A stretch of 64,000 nucleotides of DNA, taken from Talinum fruticosum. Its lineage: Eukaryota > Streptophyta > Magnoliopsida > Caryophyllales > Talinaceae. The DNA is taken from assembly GCA_021018815.1 (NCBI GenBank), contig JAITYX010000033.1:3404001-3468000 (forward strand). Direction: 5' to 3'. The stretch's first letter is position 1, and each line of letters starts with the position of its first letter. This document shows positions 1 through 12,689 of the stretch, in pieces. A program made the translations under genes and the position numbers. Under the pieces are notes generated by a model. That model was given only the letters and a program-made list of their open reading frames with translations, did not search any database and was not told the origin of the DNA.

Positions 1-474
1 CATCCCTACATTCGAAAATCAACTTTCTAAAACTACAAAATCAATCTCTAAAAAGAGACCCGACATAAGTAGTGAAGTTCGACTGGTCCCGCTGGCCGTG
101 GTTCCTATTCCAAGCTCGATTTAAATAATTCTAATCCCATAAAGGTAATTGCACTTGCATTTGTATTTGATTATGAAAAAATACATTTTTTATGTTCGTT
201 TCATCTTGATTAACACTTGCATTTAACTTAATTAATATGTCTTTTATAGCATTGGTCACAATATTTCTCAAAAAGGACCCACACCTGTAACACCCCTAGA
301 CCCACCCTAGGAGTATTACATGCCGGGGTTCCCGAGAGGAACCCCTAAGGCTGCTTAAGGTCTCAACTTGGGGTTAAAAACCCTATCTTAGCTTGGCGAA
401 AGCGCGGTTTTAGGTTTTCGAAGGTTTTTCGGAAATTTCGGTAGAGTTTCCTCTCGTAACATGGCTAATCTTAT

Positions 475-575
475 AGGCTTAAAGCCTTAACCCTACACGA
501 AATGCAATCTTAAACTCAACGAGCCACACGCTCGGAGTAGCACAACACGGACTCAACGAGCCACACGCTCGGAGT
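475..575 (-). repeat. Hairpin module of solo LTR A
   Basis: Two identical 25-nt bulged inverted repeats lie at 514-538 and 551-575. Read on the minus strand each is ACTC-CGAGC, loop GTGTG, GCTCG-TT-GAGT: a 9-bp stem with a 2-nt bulge. A 13-nt palindrome (AGGCT arms) lies at 475-487. Solo LTR B has the same three structures in the same order and similar spacing (59587-59680). Confidence 0.7.
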
Positions 576-1266
576 ATTCACATAGGGATTTACATTCATA
601 ATCAAAACTTAAGTTCACATACAACAGTCCTTACATCATCTTTACAAACAAAAGACAAAAAAACATGCAGTAAGTCCAGGCATCTCCTATTTGTCTACTA
701 TTTCCAAAAGCCAAAGGCAACTCCCGCCGGTCTTAACTTCGCACCTGAAATTTTTGGTGAGGTCATGAGCTCACTAGCCCGGTGAATAACCCAAACCCCA
801 CCCCGGTTTCACTTTGCACATTAATTCATAAACAAACACACGTAAGTTCACAGCTCATTCATAACATGCGATTCGGATCATACATGCTTAAGACATGCGA
901 GATTCTAAACTTACCAACTTGCCGAGAAACATAATGACATCAATTGCTCATGAATTCAATCAAACATGCTTCATTCGTCTTTCTTCTCAAGTAAGTCATA
1001 GAATCATTCATCAAGCAAATCATTCATCACGTAAATCATATCTTAGTTCTTATCGCATTCATTTCTTACGAAAACAGGATTCGTTCTTCTTCTTATTCTT
1101 TTTCTTGAGTTTAATCATGCATTTCATAAATCATTAATTCTTTCTTTCTTGTTCGTCATGCACGATCATACATTTCTTCATATCATAATTCTTTTAAGTC
1201 TTCTTAGTTTCGAATGGAAAGAAGATTTATGTTCCGCTCTAAAGACCCAGTTCTTGGAGCCAAAAC

Positions 1267-1456
1267 AATTCGTGGGCTCGGTTCACAGAGGCATACAATT
1301 CGTGGCCTCGAGGCAAAACAATTCGTGGCCTTGAGGCAGCCTTCCATCCCCGAAGGACGCATACTGTCAATAATTCTTGGAAGCAATTGAATTCGTGGCT
1401 TCGGGTTGACGAGACACTTCTATGGCCATAGCTTCAGAGGGTTCTTTAATTCGTGG
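1267..1456. repeat. AATTCGTGG motif cluster in solo LTR A
   Basis: The 9-mer AATTCGTGG occurs at 1267, 1297, 1320, 1390 and 1448. The first three copies are embedded in a longer unit (CAATTCGTGGCCTCGAGGCA-like) with 23-30 bp spacing. I see no such cluster at the matching place in solo LTR B, so it looks like a local amplification. Confidence 0.5.
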
Positions 1457-3499
1457 GGTCCTAGATCAATAACACAATCCTTTCTCCCTTCTTTAGTTCT
1501 TTATGTTTCTTATCTTCTTATTATCTTCTTATTACTTATACATAAGATACACATAATTCATATAATTCATGCTCAGCGTATGAAAATCTTCAAAACATGC
1601 AATTCACATAAGCAAGTTCCAACTCAAGTACGATCAATTCAATTCACATACATGCTTACATCATTTATAATCGATGTAATTCAGGATGAACACATAATCA
1701 CATAAACATGCCAATAGGATTCCGAATCAATGAACTCATAGTTTTCATGATCGCGTATTATCGCGTATAAGTGGTTAATGGTTCTACAACTTTCCTTAAT
1801 CGATATACATCTTTTAATCTAGCCACAAAGCTTCTTAAATCTCAGCTCTTCATTCAGTTACTCATTTAGTCTAATTTTAGCCCAAAACAGCACATTTTCA
1901 TTTAAAATTGCATATCTCCCAATCTACTCATCCAATGCATACCAAATTTTACAGGAAATTCTCATAAATTATCAGGAAGCTGCAGTAAAAATTTCAGGAA
2001 TTTCGGGCTACACATGACAGCATAGAAATTCGGACAGCATGCTTAATTCATAGAAATCTGCACATAAATCCCGAAATTCGATTCTCGATTTTTCTCAATA
2101 ATTCTGTTCAAGCTAACTTCACTAAATTCTCAATCACACAACTCCATAATCATGCTCAACAATGCTCAAATATCATTAAATTCATAAACTAGGCATAAAT
2201 CGCAACATGCTTTTCAATTCATGAGTTTCTAGTTTCTTCAATTTAGGCCTCTAACTTCTTCAATTAACTTAGGGTTTTCGATTTTATGCTTCGAATTCAA
2301 GTTCAATCCACCTAATTCATTTTATTTTGGAGGATGAATTCAGATTACTCACCTTAGATTCTTAGAGGTTCTAAGAATTCAGTTTTGGAAGGTTTCAAAT
2401 TGGGTTTGCTTCTTCTTCCGCCTTTCGATTTCTAGTCTAGCTCCCGATCCCTCAAACCTTCTTCTTTCTCTCTCCGCCTCTCGTTCTCCTTGCCCCTAGC
2501 CTCAAAACTAGTCTTGCTATCTTCCTCCTCTCGCTCGCCGGTTCTGTGCTCACCGACCGCCTTCCTCGGCCCCTCGCATTCACTCCCCCTTCGTGGTCTC
2601 TGTCTCCCGCTCTATCGCTTTCCCCTCTTCCTTTGCTTTGCTCGACCTCCGAGCTCTCGCTCTCCCTTCGCCCACCGGCGGCGGCGGTGTCCTCGCTGTT
2701 CAGGCGGCCACGGCCTCTCGCGCTCACTCCCTCTTCGCTTCCCCTGCTCCCTCTCTCGTTTCCCCTGTCTCTGCTTCTTTCTTTTTTCCTCTCGCTTTCC
2801 CGTTCTTTTCTTTCCTTGCTTCGCTTCGCTTCTTCGTTCCTCCTCTTTTGTTCCCAATCCTAATTTCTCTCTCCTCTTTAGCTAATTACACATAATGGGC
2901 TGCTGTTTCATTCCAATTGGACCCTTAATTCCCAAACTTCGGTTTCTCGCCAGCAATCCTACTCTCAAATGCCAGCCATCCTTCTTCATTTCTCATTTCC
3001 TTTTTCTTTTTATTCTAATTGGGCCGAACTTCAATTTCAATAGGCCCAATAAGCTAGCCCATGCTTGGTTTCGGTTCTCGGCTCCTAATTCCGACTCGGA
3101 AAAATTCGATAATTCATTACCGGGCAAGCACCTGAAATTTCGGGGTCTCACACACACACTCCTTATATTGATGAAATGATCAATGAGTTAAAATAAGGTT
3201 GGATCGAGTTTGTATATAACCGTATAAAGATATAGGTATATAATTATACTTATTCTTCATTTTTTGATTGGTCAAGTATGTGATTTACATAGGTATATAT
3301 TTACATAGATATTTAATATTTTACATTGTCTTCATTATTTTAAATGTATGTACAACTCTGTGATGAATCTAGTTTGTATTCTGGTCAAGACTCGTTGGAT
3401 TGTGATTTATATATATTATGAAAGAGTTTGTGTAATTGATTGTATATATATGTTATTTTGTACTATACGAGAGGGTAAGTAACACGCAAAAAAATCATA

Positions 3500-3740
3500 A
3501 AAAAATTTGTACCTATTATGATGGTTGTTAAGGAATAACCGCCATAGTAGGTTTGAATTACAACCTACGATTATGGTACTTAGTCAACAACCGTAGTGAT
3601 AGGTCTGGGCTATGCCAGAGATATTAAGACGGTTTTTGACTTACAACCGTTGTAATAGGTGCTCTATTACTACGGTTGTTCATAACAACCGTAGTAATAG
3701 GGTTGTCTTTAACTACGGTTGCGAACCGTAGTAAAAGATG
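3500..3740. repeat. Subterminal repeats with ACTACGGTTGT motif
   Basis: About eight copies of a motif related to ACTACGGTTGT or its complement ACAACCGTAGT occur in direct and inverted order, including a near-palindromic pair around 3665-3700. In CACTA elements such subterminal repeats bind the TNPA-type protein; that role is by analogy. Confidence 0.55.
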
Positions 3741-3760
3741 CCCATTTATAATTATGGCCA

Positions 3761-5525
3761 CATACACGATGCGAGATAACTCGTATTTAAACGTCACTTG
3801 AACGTAATTAAAATTGGTTCATGTAATAGTGTGGATTGCTTGTGGATAAGAGACTTCCATTCCTCATTTATGGGCTCCTAGCTTGTTGCAATTTTGTCGC
3901 ACATTTTAATTAGTGTTAGTGGTGATTGAATGAGAGTATCTGCCTTAACCTTAAAGTACTGCTTGTATATTCATGAGCATAGCGATGACCTGAAAATTTG
4001 AACATATAGCTTGTGATTAGAGTCTTTTGACATCCAAAAGCTGGCATTTTACGTGTCATACAATGCATTATGTAAGGTACAACTAGCAAAATCTCTACCT
4101 TTCCCTGTTTATAGTGAAGCTTTGATATATGCTAGTGGGACTAATTACAAATTAAACACAAAATTATGGTGCCCCACTATTTAACAGATCAATAGATCCA
4201 AAATTATTTAGAAGTACCTTATCTTTTGATGTAACATATAAAAAGAACATCCTTTAGTCACTGTTTATGTTAAAATGTTTTGCCCCTAACTTCTTGAATT
4301 TTCATGATTGACAGCAATATTAATCTTGATCTGTTCTTCAATATTGTGTGTTTTAGTGTTAGTATTTTGTGTTACAAAATTATTAAAAAACCTGTTCTAT
4401 CTTCTATTGTAAGAACCATGACCTGTACGTATAAAGAAATAATGCTCTGATTTTAAGTTCGCTTATACTTTTTTGGAACCCCAATTTTATTTTCTAATAT
4501 TCTAGAATTCCCCGCGATAGGCTAACACAAAAGATCTATTTTGGACAGACTACAATGAGGCTCACTGGGCCAAGCAGCAGAGACAGCTTGGACCAGGAGC
4601 CTAGCGTAGAAGGTGCCACATTGATTGTATCTCGCCAATTGTGGCTCCTGACTAGTTTTGGCCTTCTGGCCCAAACTACAGAGGCAGTCTGGTCATAAGG
4701 CTTAGACCGCAAGTCTGGTTCCAAAATATTTTTAATTTTTATGAGAAACTAGGATGCTTTTATTAGAGAAAAAATTAGATTAAAAAGGAGTCCCCGGTCA
4801 GTTTTGATAAAAATTGCCAAATAAAGTTACTTGTTTAATTTGAGCTTTAAATCGAAGGTACAACGTAAAGGACAATAAAAAGCTCAAATTGGAAAAAGGT
4901 TTTCAAAAAAGACACCATTGGCCTAAACAAATAATTATATTTTTCAGAAGTGAATGTGCAAAATAAGGAAGGGGACTTCTTTCTTCCTATTTTAAAAACC
5001 ATGGCCTCTTCTAACTAACAAACGGAAGTAAAAGTTACACTAAAAAAACAAACAAACAACATGCAAAAGGTTTAATTAAAAGCAATCAAAGTATGAATAA
5101 AACAAATAAAGAAGGTTATAAAAGAAAGTGATAAAAGAAAGCAATAATCTAAGTTATTACACGCGGTAGTGTGGAAAGTCAATGAAATTACATTGATTCC
5201 AAAACACTAATGCTGAAATTACAAAGACTAAAATAAAAGAGAATATAAAATGACTAAGATAAAAAGGAAAGAGACTTGAATGATCAAATTGACACCCTCA
5301 TGTCGACCCACATATACGACTGTACACTTGATTCGATTCCTCCACAATAATGACAGGAAAAATGAGGAGATTCATGTATGAAATGAAGGCGTTTTGTGGA
5401 ATATTTTCGGGAAGAAAATGAGACTATGAGTGGGGAGAGTAGAAAAGGAGATGAGCATGACATAATTCAATAGAATGGGGGCAGAAATGGAGTTGAATTG
5501 CTAAGTGGAAATGAAGGAAATACGT
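3761..5525. other. Intergenic stretch, no gene recognised
   Basis: AT-rich sequence with many stops in all frames. A short GC-richer patch at 4510-4740 gives a 62-codon open frame on the minus strand that resembles nothing I know. A-rich runs occur around 5040-5150. I see no transposon ends, RNA gene or splice pattern that I could defend. Confidence 0.4.
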
Positions 5526-6559
5526 TATTAAGTCAATTTTGTATGCATTTTTAGTTGTTATTTAGTTTATAATATATAGTTTATTTTATATAATTTATCA
5601 TATTTTGTTTATTCTTACGTAATTATTTAATGTGGAGAAGAGAAGCAAAGACGTCAAAAGTAAATTTTAAATGTACAATGATTTTTCGAAACTATATATG
5701 AAGTCGGGTCATAAAAATAATGAGTCATAAAATATTTATTTTATGATAAATTATTTTATAAGTGAGGATTAAGATGCCATAATTCTATTTACAAGATGAG
5801 AATAAAAAAATTCCCCTAATTCTAATCCTTTTATTACTCTCCCTCTGACTCCTCATTAAATAGCGCTGCCGCTCTTTAATTAATCACCAGCCGGCTGCAC
5901 ACAAGACACCACCTCACCACCTAACGCTAGCCCATCTCTCTCTCCCTCCCCATCACGCCAGCTTTCATCAATCATCATCACGCCATCATCATCAACATCT
6001 TGATCATCATCATCATACCCACATGACATGGTACTTGCAAGGATTATATTAGTAGTATAATTAGTATTGTAATGTTTATTATAACTTTTTTTTTGTTAGT
6101 TTGTTATTAAAGATATTATTTTCATTAGTTTATGTAGTTTACATTGTGTGAGTAGTTCTTCATTATTTAGTATAATCTACTTGAATTATGACAAATAATT
6201 TATTTTAGAATAAGTTTTAATCTTTAACGTATTATTGATTTTATCCATGTTTGTATAATAATTAGAGTGCACACTAATTAGTTTAATATAAATTCAGATG
6301 ATTTTTTTATAGGTAAGTAAAACAACTAATAGGTAGCCCTTCTCACAAATGTTTTACCTAAGTTGTCGTCCACTAAAATGGAGAGAAAAGAAGAAGAGAG
6401 GATAGAAAACCAAACTAAAGTAGAATAAATACAATGCCCAAACTTGGCTACCTAGTCAGCAGACTCGATTTTCTTATCTAAATGTGTGATGAATAAAAAC
6501 TTTATTGCACATCCAAAGGAAACAAAGAGTGTCTTGAATTAGCGTTTGGATTTCCCAAA

Positions 6560-9500
6560 GAACTTAACTTTCTCCTTTAGTTGCTTTAATGACCATTATA
6601 TTATCTCCTTCCAAAATGATAGAATGATACCTCGCTTGAACAAATGTTTTGACAACATTTCTCATGGCGATAGCCTATGCTAGAAGAACCGAGGATGACT
6701 CCAAATTTGCTGCTTCTTTTGTAGAAACCTGCCATCCCAACTTCGATGATGAAGCCTCCTGCCACGGCTGAAGAAGATCTTGAACCGTCGAAGTTGATTT
6801 TGATAAATCCTCTAAGTGGTTTGTGCCAACAAATGAGATGGTTAGAAGTGTTGGCACCTAATGAGGGGGAAGGTGAGGATGGGTTGAAATGTTGATCCAG
6901 TCTGCTCCTAGATCGCCATTCAGCCCAACATGATTTGGCTCAAAGGATTGTGGCAATGTAATTGAAATATCCATTGTTGAAGACTTTGTCATTTCTATTA
7001 TTGCAAATACTCCACAACAAATGAATCAAACGGATCATCTAAGACGATTTTCTCAGCCTTATGAGTATATAGATAATATGATTCGAGAGGGATTCTGCAA
7101 TTGGCTTAGATTCAGCTCTAACCACTTATGTCGAAAAGTTGTATCCTAGGTGTCCATGACCCCGGTGCATTGTGAGAAAAGATGGTCAATTGACTCACAA
7201 TGGTCTTGACAAAATGGACAAATAATGTTAATGTTCAACCTTCTTTTAGCTAGGTTATCCCTTGTTGATAAAGCATTGTGACCAATTTGCCACATAAATA
7301 TTTTCAAATTAGGCATCAAATGCATATTTCAAATCCATGCAAAATCCCACGATGGTGAATTAGTGGCAATATTATGGGCATTCCAAGTGGCAAACTTAGT
7401 ACTAAACTTTCCGCTGCTAGATAAACCCCAACAAACGAAATCCTCAATGTCATGAAAAGAGAGAAGGATAGTCTTAATGACTTGACAAACATTAGTCGAA
7501 AGAAAAGAATTAAGACGTATCAAATCTCACTCTTTATCCGGGGTTCTAAATTCGATTATCGTGGCAACCCAAGTGGGAATATTCGGAAGATTATTGTCAT
7601 AATAATTCAATAACTTAAAATTACTACACCGGAAGTCATACCAGAATTTCGTATTTTTGCCGTTGCCTATTTTCCATCTTAAGCCCCTTTTAAAAAGATC
7701 ACGTTCTTTAAGCAAACATTTCCAAACCCAAGAATTAGAAGATTTCATTTTCCTTGAGAAAAATCCTCAGATAGAGGATACTTAGTTCTCATAATTGACC
7801 CCGTAAGTGATTTTCTTCATATAAATATTTCCAAATAAGTTTACAAAGAAAGGCTTGTTTGATCGCCTCAATTTTCCTAAGGCCCAAACCTCTCGATTTC
7901 TTGGGAGTACAAATTTTATCCCAAGCTACCATTGGGAACCCAGTGGCATCCTGAGATTTTTTCCAAAAAATCCAGATTAATTTTATCTAGAGACTTAGAT
8001 GTCCGTTTAGGTAGTTTAAAACTCTACATCACATGAGCATGTATGGATTCAAGATTAGACTGCATAAGTACCACCCTACCTACTTTAGAGAGTGAATTAG
8101 CTTTCCAGTTTTGTAATTTGCTATCTGCTCTTGTTAAAAGATCTGCAAAAATGGAGTTGTTGGCTCTACCTTTGAAAACAAGGACAACCTAAGTATTTTC
8201 CCAAAGAATCGAATGCGGAATATTAAACACGGAGGCAACCGTATTCCTATCGGCAGCCGAAGAGTTTCTGGAAAAACACAATCGCCGACTTATGAAAATT
8301 AATAAGTTGGCCGGATCAGCTACGAAATCATTCAGAATAATATGGAGCCTAAGACATGTCTCAAAATTGGCCTTACAAAACCAAAGGCTATCATCCGCAA
8401 ACAAGCAAGCGGGGATTTTTAGACTTGTGGACAAATTTTAATCCCAATTTCGATTTAGGGTTCGAGGCAGCAGAATGAAGGCTATACGGCAAAACATCCA
8501 TACACAATATGAGCAAATATGGCGACAGGGGTTACCTTGCCTCACTCTTCTAGATGGACGGAAAAAACTACAAGACTCGATCGTTGATGACAATTGAATA
8601 TGTAACCGAAGTAATACATTCACGTATCTAGTTAATCCAAACGGAATGGAAATCCAAATCCTTGAGACAAGCAAAGATAAAATCCCATTCAATTATATCA
8701 TAAGCTTTCTCTATATCTAATTTCAGTGCAATATAAGCTTGTTTCCCTTTAATATTCCCAAATTTGTTAATGACTTCATGTGCCAAAAGAATATTATCAT
8801 GGATATCCCTATTAGGCACGAAGGCACTCTCGGTAGGGGCTGACAATCCTTTGTGGAATAGGCCTTAACCTATTGACTAGAATTTTCGAAATAATCTTGT
8901 AAAGACTATTGCACAAACTGATAGGTCTAAAGTGCAAAGTAAGCGAAGGGCTTGTAACTTTCGATACTAACGCAATGAAGGTATGATTAACCTCTTTTAA
9001 TAAGTTTCCGTTATTAAAAAAACCCATAATGCATGCAGTAATGTCATTACCAATAATATCCCAATATTGTTGGAAGAACCCAGCACCAAAGCCTTCAATC
9101 CTCGGAGCTTTAGCTGGGTTCATTTGAAAAACAATAGTCTTGACCTTAGCAGGTAAAATCGGAAGGATGAGCTGGTTATTATCATCATTGGTAAGCCGGA
9201 CCGACTGATTAGTGCACATCCGTGTTCTATTAGTACCCTATTGAGACGTAAATCTTTGAGTAAAGTCTCGTTACAAATTTCCGTTGAATATCCACTTTAT
9301 CATGGATCCATCCTCCGGACTCATCTTTAATTCTAATTATATTCATTTTTTTCTTCCGGAAAGAATAGGTACGATGAAAGAAATTAGAGTTTCGTCACCC
9401 TTAGTCAACCTTTCTTTTCGATAAAACTTTCCCCAATATTTATGATTAAACAAAAGAAGTCGCTCCCTTTGTTTGATTAAGTGAGCTTGCCAATGTAATA

Positions 9501-10372
9501 ATCTATGATTACAAGGGTCAGCTAGGATTTTATCTTCCACAATCGTAAAAGATTCGAATTCCTTTCTACCTTGTGAGAGTAGTTACTACGGACTTTAGAG
9601 CCCCATAGCTTAAGCTTAGATCTAACATTCTTGAGTTTACTAACAACTTTGTACATAAGTGTCCTCGCCGAGTGCCCATTCCATTGTTATTTGACAATTT
9701 TATTGATTTCGGATAATTCGACCAATGATTCTCGAAATCTAAATTTTCGATAAGAATGCTTGACGAATGTTAGGGCTAGAATCCAACAGAATGTAGCCAT
9801 GATCCGAAAGCAAGAATGGTCCATGAGAGACGGAGCAATTGGGGTACATATTCCTCCAATCGGAGCGCACAATAGCTCTATCTAATATTTCATAGATAAG
9901 ATGTCCTTTAAAAAATTTTTCCAGGTGAATATTCTACCACAGGTAGGAATGGATTCTTCCTGGATGCTAGAAAGAAAATTCCTCATGTAGGCAATTCATT
10001 TCATGTAATTGATTCCAAAAACCGGCTTGTGAATAGCTTGAGCTGGCCTATAGATCCTCGTAATAATAAATTCTTTTTGTACACTCTTATCAAGTACATA
10101 GAGGTGAATAAAGCTCTTGTCTTTAATAATCACATTGGCTGAAGTATTACAATTATTCTACGGAACCCACATACCCCTACAATGATTGTGAGTTAGAACG
10201 TAATCAAAATGATCGAACCCCAAGGAACATATGATTTTCTATGTGCTTTCTTCATTAGTTATAGTTTCGATCAAAAATAAAATATCGAGTCTAACTTTCG
10301 ATTGAGAATTAGAACTTCTTGTTTAACTTAGTACTTTTTAGCACCCTGTACATTCCATGCTACAATTTTCAC
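6560..10372 (-). pseudogene. LINE ORF2: endonuclease, reverse transcriptase, zf-RVT, RNase H (broken)
   Basis: The LINE polyprotein nicks DNA and copies the element RNA at the target. Read on the minus strand, the endonuclease begins near 10372 (KIVAWNVQGAKK) and is badly eroded. Reverse transcriptase spans about 9220-7900: the NPAKAPRIEGFG box near 9110, ALKLDIEKAYDIIEWDFIF near 8710 and the catalytic FADD of CLFADDSLWFCKA near 8400. A zf-RVT domain follows at 7540-7130, with WGLSSSGKFSTKFA and CPFC...IDHLFSQC. The C-terminal RNase H starts near 6840 (KINFDGS) and continues through LEGDN near 6620, so the catalytic acidic positions can still be seen there. Many stops and frameshifts break every domain and the copy is inactive. 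The order is the usual one for plant L1-type LINEs with a terminal RNase H. Confidence 0.86.
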
Positions 10373-12689
10373 AAATAAATTGTTGGCATTCTACGATTCC
10401 AACTGTAGAGACAGTGGCGAGCAAAAACCAATTATAATCAACCATGCAAGAAGTAATTAATTTTAGCTTGCAAAGCAAGATTCGGACCCTTAAAGGGTTG
10501 GCCACAACAGGAGCCTTGGGAATCCGAGTATAAAGTAAGACTCCTCTCGCCCAACGTATATAAGCAAAGCAAATAGAACAAGAGTAATACGTACAGTTCA
10601 CCAAGATAGCGAAAACAAAGAAAAACATAATAATACAAATCGAGCAGCTTCAAACCCGGGAAGAGTCGTTGCACGTTCGAATGATATCGCTCCATCCTCT
10701 CAAGGTACGCCATGGACCCCAAATCCAGCAAAGAAAACAAAAACAATCGATTAGAACTAAAAAACAAGCTCAAAACTAAGGAACACCTCAATACCAAAAG
10801 AAAAGAACCCGTGAAGCCAACAAAAATCGTCCAACGAGCAAAGAGAAAAGTCATGAAAAGAATAGTCTCGGATAAATAGATTATCTCATCACAGACATTC
10901 AAAGTACTAGGCGGCAAGGCGGTATCCGGCTTTTAACCCAAAAGGGGGCAACACGGAGAAACCGCGAAGCCACCATAGTATTACAAGGAATATCGAGCAA
11001 AAATCGCCGAGTATTATGTTGTCTAAACTCGATCCGAAGGCAAAAGAGAAGTTCATCATAGGAGCTGCGAAATGATGAGGAATGGCACATAAAAAAGACC
11101 ATATCAGAAAACAAACATGCAAAGGAACCATTCCAAGTAGCTAAACACAAACCACATAAGTAATAAAATCACTCTGCTCATCAAGAGAAACCACCGGACC
11201 AGGAAAATAAGTGCGAGGCCAAAGCACACAAACTATAAGAACCTCACGCATCACCATGAAATCTAGGGTAAGTCGAGCAAACAAGTAGACCTAAGAAGCC
11301 CAAATACAAATAGGCCTGCCCAATATACAAAAGGGACAATACCAGAACCAAGCAAACTAGGTGAACTCCATGTAAAGAGCCAACAAAACTCACTCCAAGA
11401 AAAACCAGCTAAAGCCGGCTTCTCCTCAAAATCCAACCAGCCAAGCCAAAGCTTCCGATCATAGCAAACATAAACAAAGCCAAAGCTCCATCACCATAAC
11501 TTGGTAACCAAACGAGCTGGATCATATCCCTAATCTCGTCAATCAAGCCAATGGACACTAGCCATATCCAAAGGAAATCAAAACAACAAAAGACAATCCA
11601 CTTGCAGAGCGAGATACTAGCCCTTGTAAGGGCGGTAAGACAAGGAGCCTTGGGACTTTTAGGTAAGCCTCGAAAGTCCTCTCGCCCATAACATACAATC
11701 AATAATAAGCCTTCCAGATCTGATTAACAACCGTCCCATACATGAATTTTTCAGGACAAAGCTTAGGAGCAAAAATATTGATAATCCGAAAAACCAAACC
11801 ACATTAAGAAAGTCATCCGGACCATAATAGGTAAGCCGAATCATAATAGAACCGAAAATGATGAAATTCGGAACCGAGGTAGTATCATACCAAAGAAACA
11901 TGGCCAAATCCATCTCTAAAAGCAATAAGCGGGAAGAAAAAAGTGGAAATAAAGTGGAGAGACATAGCCTAGAAACATACCCGAAGTGATGCCAACCGAT
12001 CAAAATCAAAGAGAAAGAAACTTGGATGGGAACCAATCGAAATCATATAAAACCGCCAAAGCATTGAACATAGCGAGTTGTGAAATCAACAAAAAGATGA
12101 ACTAGCCAGCCATGGGTATGGTTCACTAACTCCTTACTCGGAAAAGCAGAAAGGGATCTGAAATCACCTAAAGGCAATAATAGCGCAGTATAAAACATCC
12201 ACGGGTTGGTTCCAATCGCGGAATTACGAAATACGGTAAGCGATCAAGTAGCCAAGGGGTCATCGAAGGGGAGATCCGAAGCATCAAACACAGCAATACA
12301 ACAAACGAAGAGATTCTAACAAAAATTTGACAGGACTTCGAGCTAAAATCATAATCCTTCAAGAAGGTGAACTCAACGAGATGGACAAAAGACAAAGTAA
12401 CTCCATGGATGGCCAAAGTGGATGCAAACGGAGGTACTAATGCAAAACAAATCAAAGATCCGGGATAAAGGAGGTAAGGAATTGCTAGGCAAGTGAGCAA
12501 GACGAAACTCCCAAATCAAATTAGGGCGTGAACGGACAAAGGCAAGAGCGAGGACCCGGTGGTTAAGGTTCAATGAGGAACATGGTTGTGGTGGTCGGCA
12601 GCGAGGCTAGGGTTCACCTCGGGGTCTCTCTCTCACTAGAGTTTCAAAGTCTCTCTCTAGAGAGTTCCTTAGGCGAATTCCACCAAATA
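10373..12689 (-). other. 5' part of the LINE without a readable ORF1
   Basis: These 2.3 kb lie between the endonuclease start and the LINE 5' end. On the sense (minus) strand they are T-rich with open frames up to 159 codons, but none shows the RNA-binding or zinc-knuckle patterns expected of ORF1. Two diverged direct copies of about 90-100 bp lie at about 10470-10565 and 11600-11695, sharing CTTGCA(A/G)AGC, GGAGCCTTGGGA and TCCTCTCGCCCA in the same order. ORF1 may be lost, or the region may be a long 5' leader. Confidence 0.45.

Larger units (their letters stand above)
286..3152 (-). mobile_element. Solo LTR A (long LTR, Tekay/Del chromovirus-like)
   Basis: The unit begins TGTAACACCCC and ends GTCTCACA, the TG...CA form of an LTR. 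No gag or pol lies inside or beside it, so it reads as a solo LTR of about 2.87 kb left by LTR-LTR recombination. Solo LTR B at 56697-59870 is a diverged copy in the opposite orientation. They share the terminal sequences, a purine-rich stretch (CT-rich on the plus strand here, 2450-2880), a donor-like AG/GTGAGTA after it (minus strand of 2346-2354) and a hairpin module at 475-575. Long LTRs starting TGTAACACC are typical of Tekay/Del elements; that lineage is inference because no coding domain is present. CACAC flanks both sides, but the target is CA-rich and the duplication cannot be fixed. The open frames in 2450-2890 are low-complexity and not genes. Confidence 0.7.
1..3760. mobile_element. 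CACTA-like transposon remnant, split by solo LTR A
   Basis: Sequence on both sides of solo LTR A (1-285 and 3153-3760) seems to belong to one older unit. Its right part (about 3500-3740) is packed with direct and inverted copies of a TACTACGGTTGT-type motif, which is how the subterminal region of a CACTA (En/Spm) transposon looks. No clear TAGTG terminus is visible near 3740-3830, and no transposase can be read here, so the end is decayed or the class is wrong. The left part runs off the window. A foldback element or another DNA transposon with subterminal repeats is possible. Confidence 0.4.
6303..12689 (-). mobile_element. L1-type LINE inserted in the old solo LTR
   Basis: A non-LTR retrotransposon of about 6.4 kb lies on the minus strand. 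The 3' tail is a T7 run on the plus strand at 6302-6308. It is flanked by TATAAATTCAGATGAT (6287-6302) and TATAAATTCATTTGAT (12690-12705), a 16-bp target-site duplication with two mismatches, as expected of LINE integration. Both flanks continue in the interrupted LTR. The 5' end carries GAGAGAGAC-type sequence near 12630-12670. ORF2 is recognisable but broken; no ORF1 could be read. The full-length layout with a fairly well kept duplication suggests an insertion younger than the LTR that hosts it. Confidence 0.88.

Noticed and set aside
2450..2890. Overlapping open frames on both strands (Ser/Pro/Leu-rich and Arg/Glu-rich).
   Set aside because: Caused by the CT-rich composition of the LTR leader; overlapping in several frames and without domain patterns.
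4536..4724. 62-codon minus-strand frame as a small gene.
   Set aside because: No recognisable motif, promoter or splice signal; length is expected by chance in a GC-richer patch.
10338..12573. Several minus-strand frames of 66-159 codons considered as LINE ORF1.
   Set aside because: Hydrophobic, T-rich translations with no RNA-binding or zinc-knuckle pattern and no agreement between adjoining frames.
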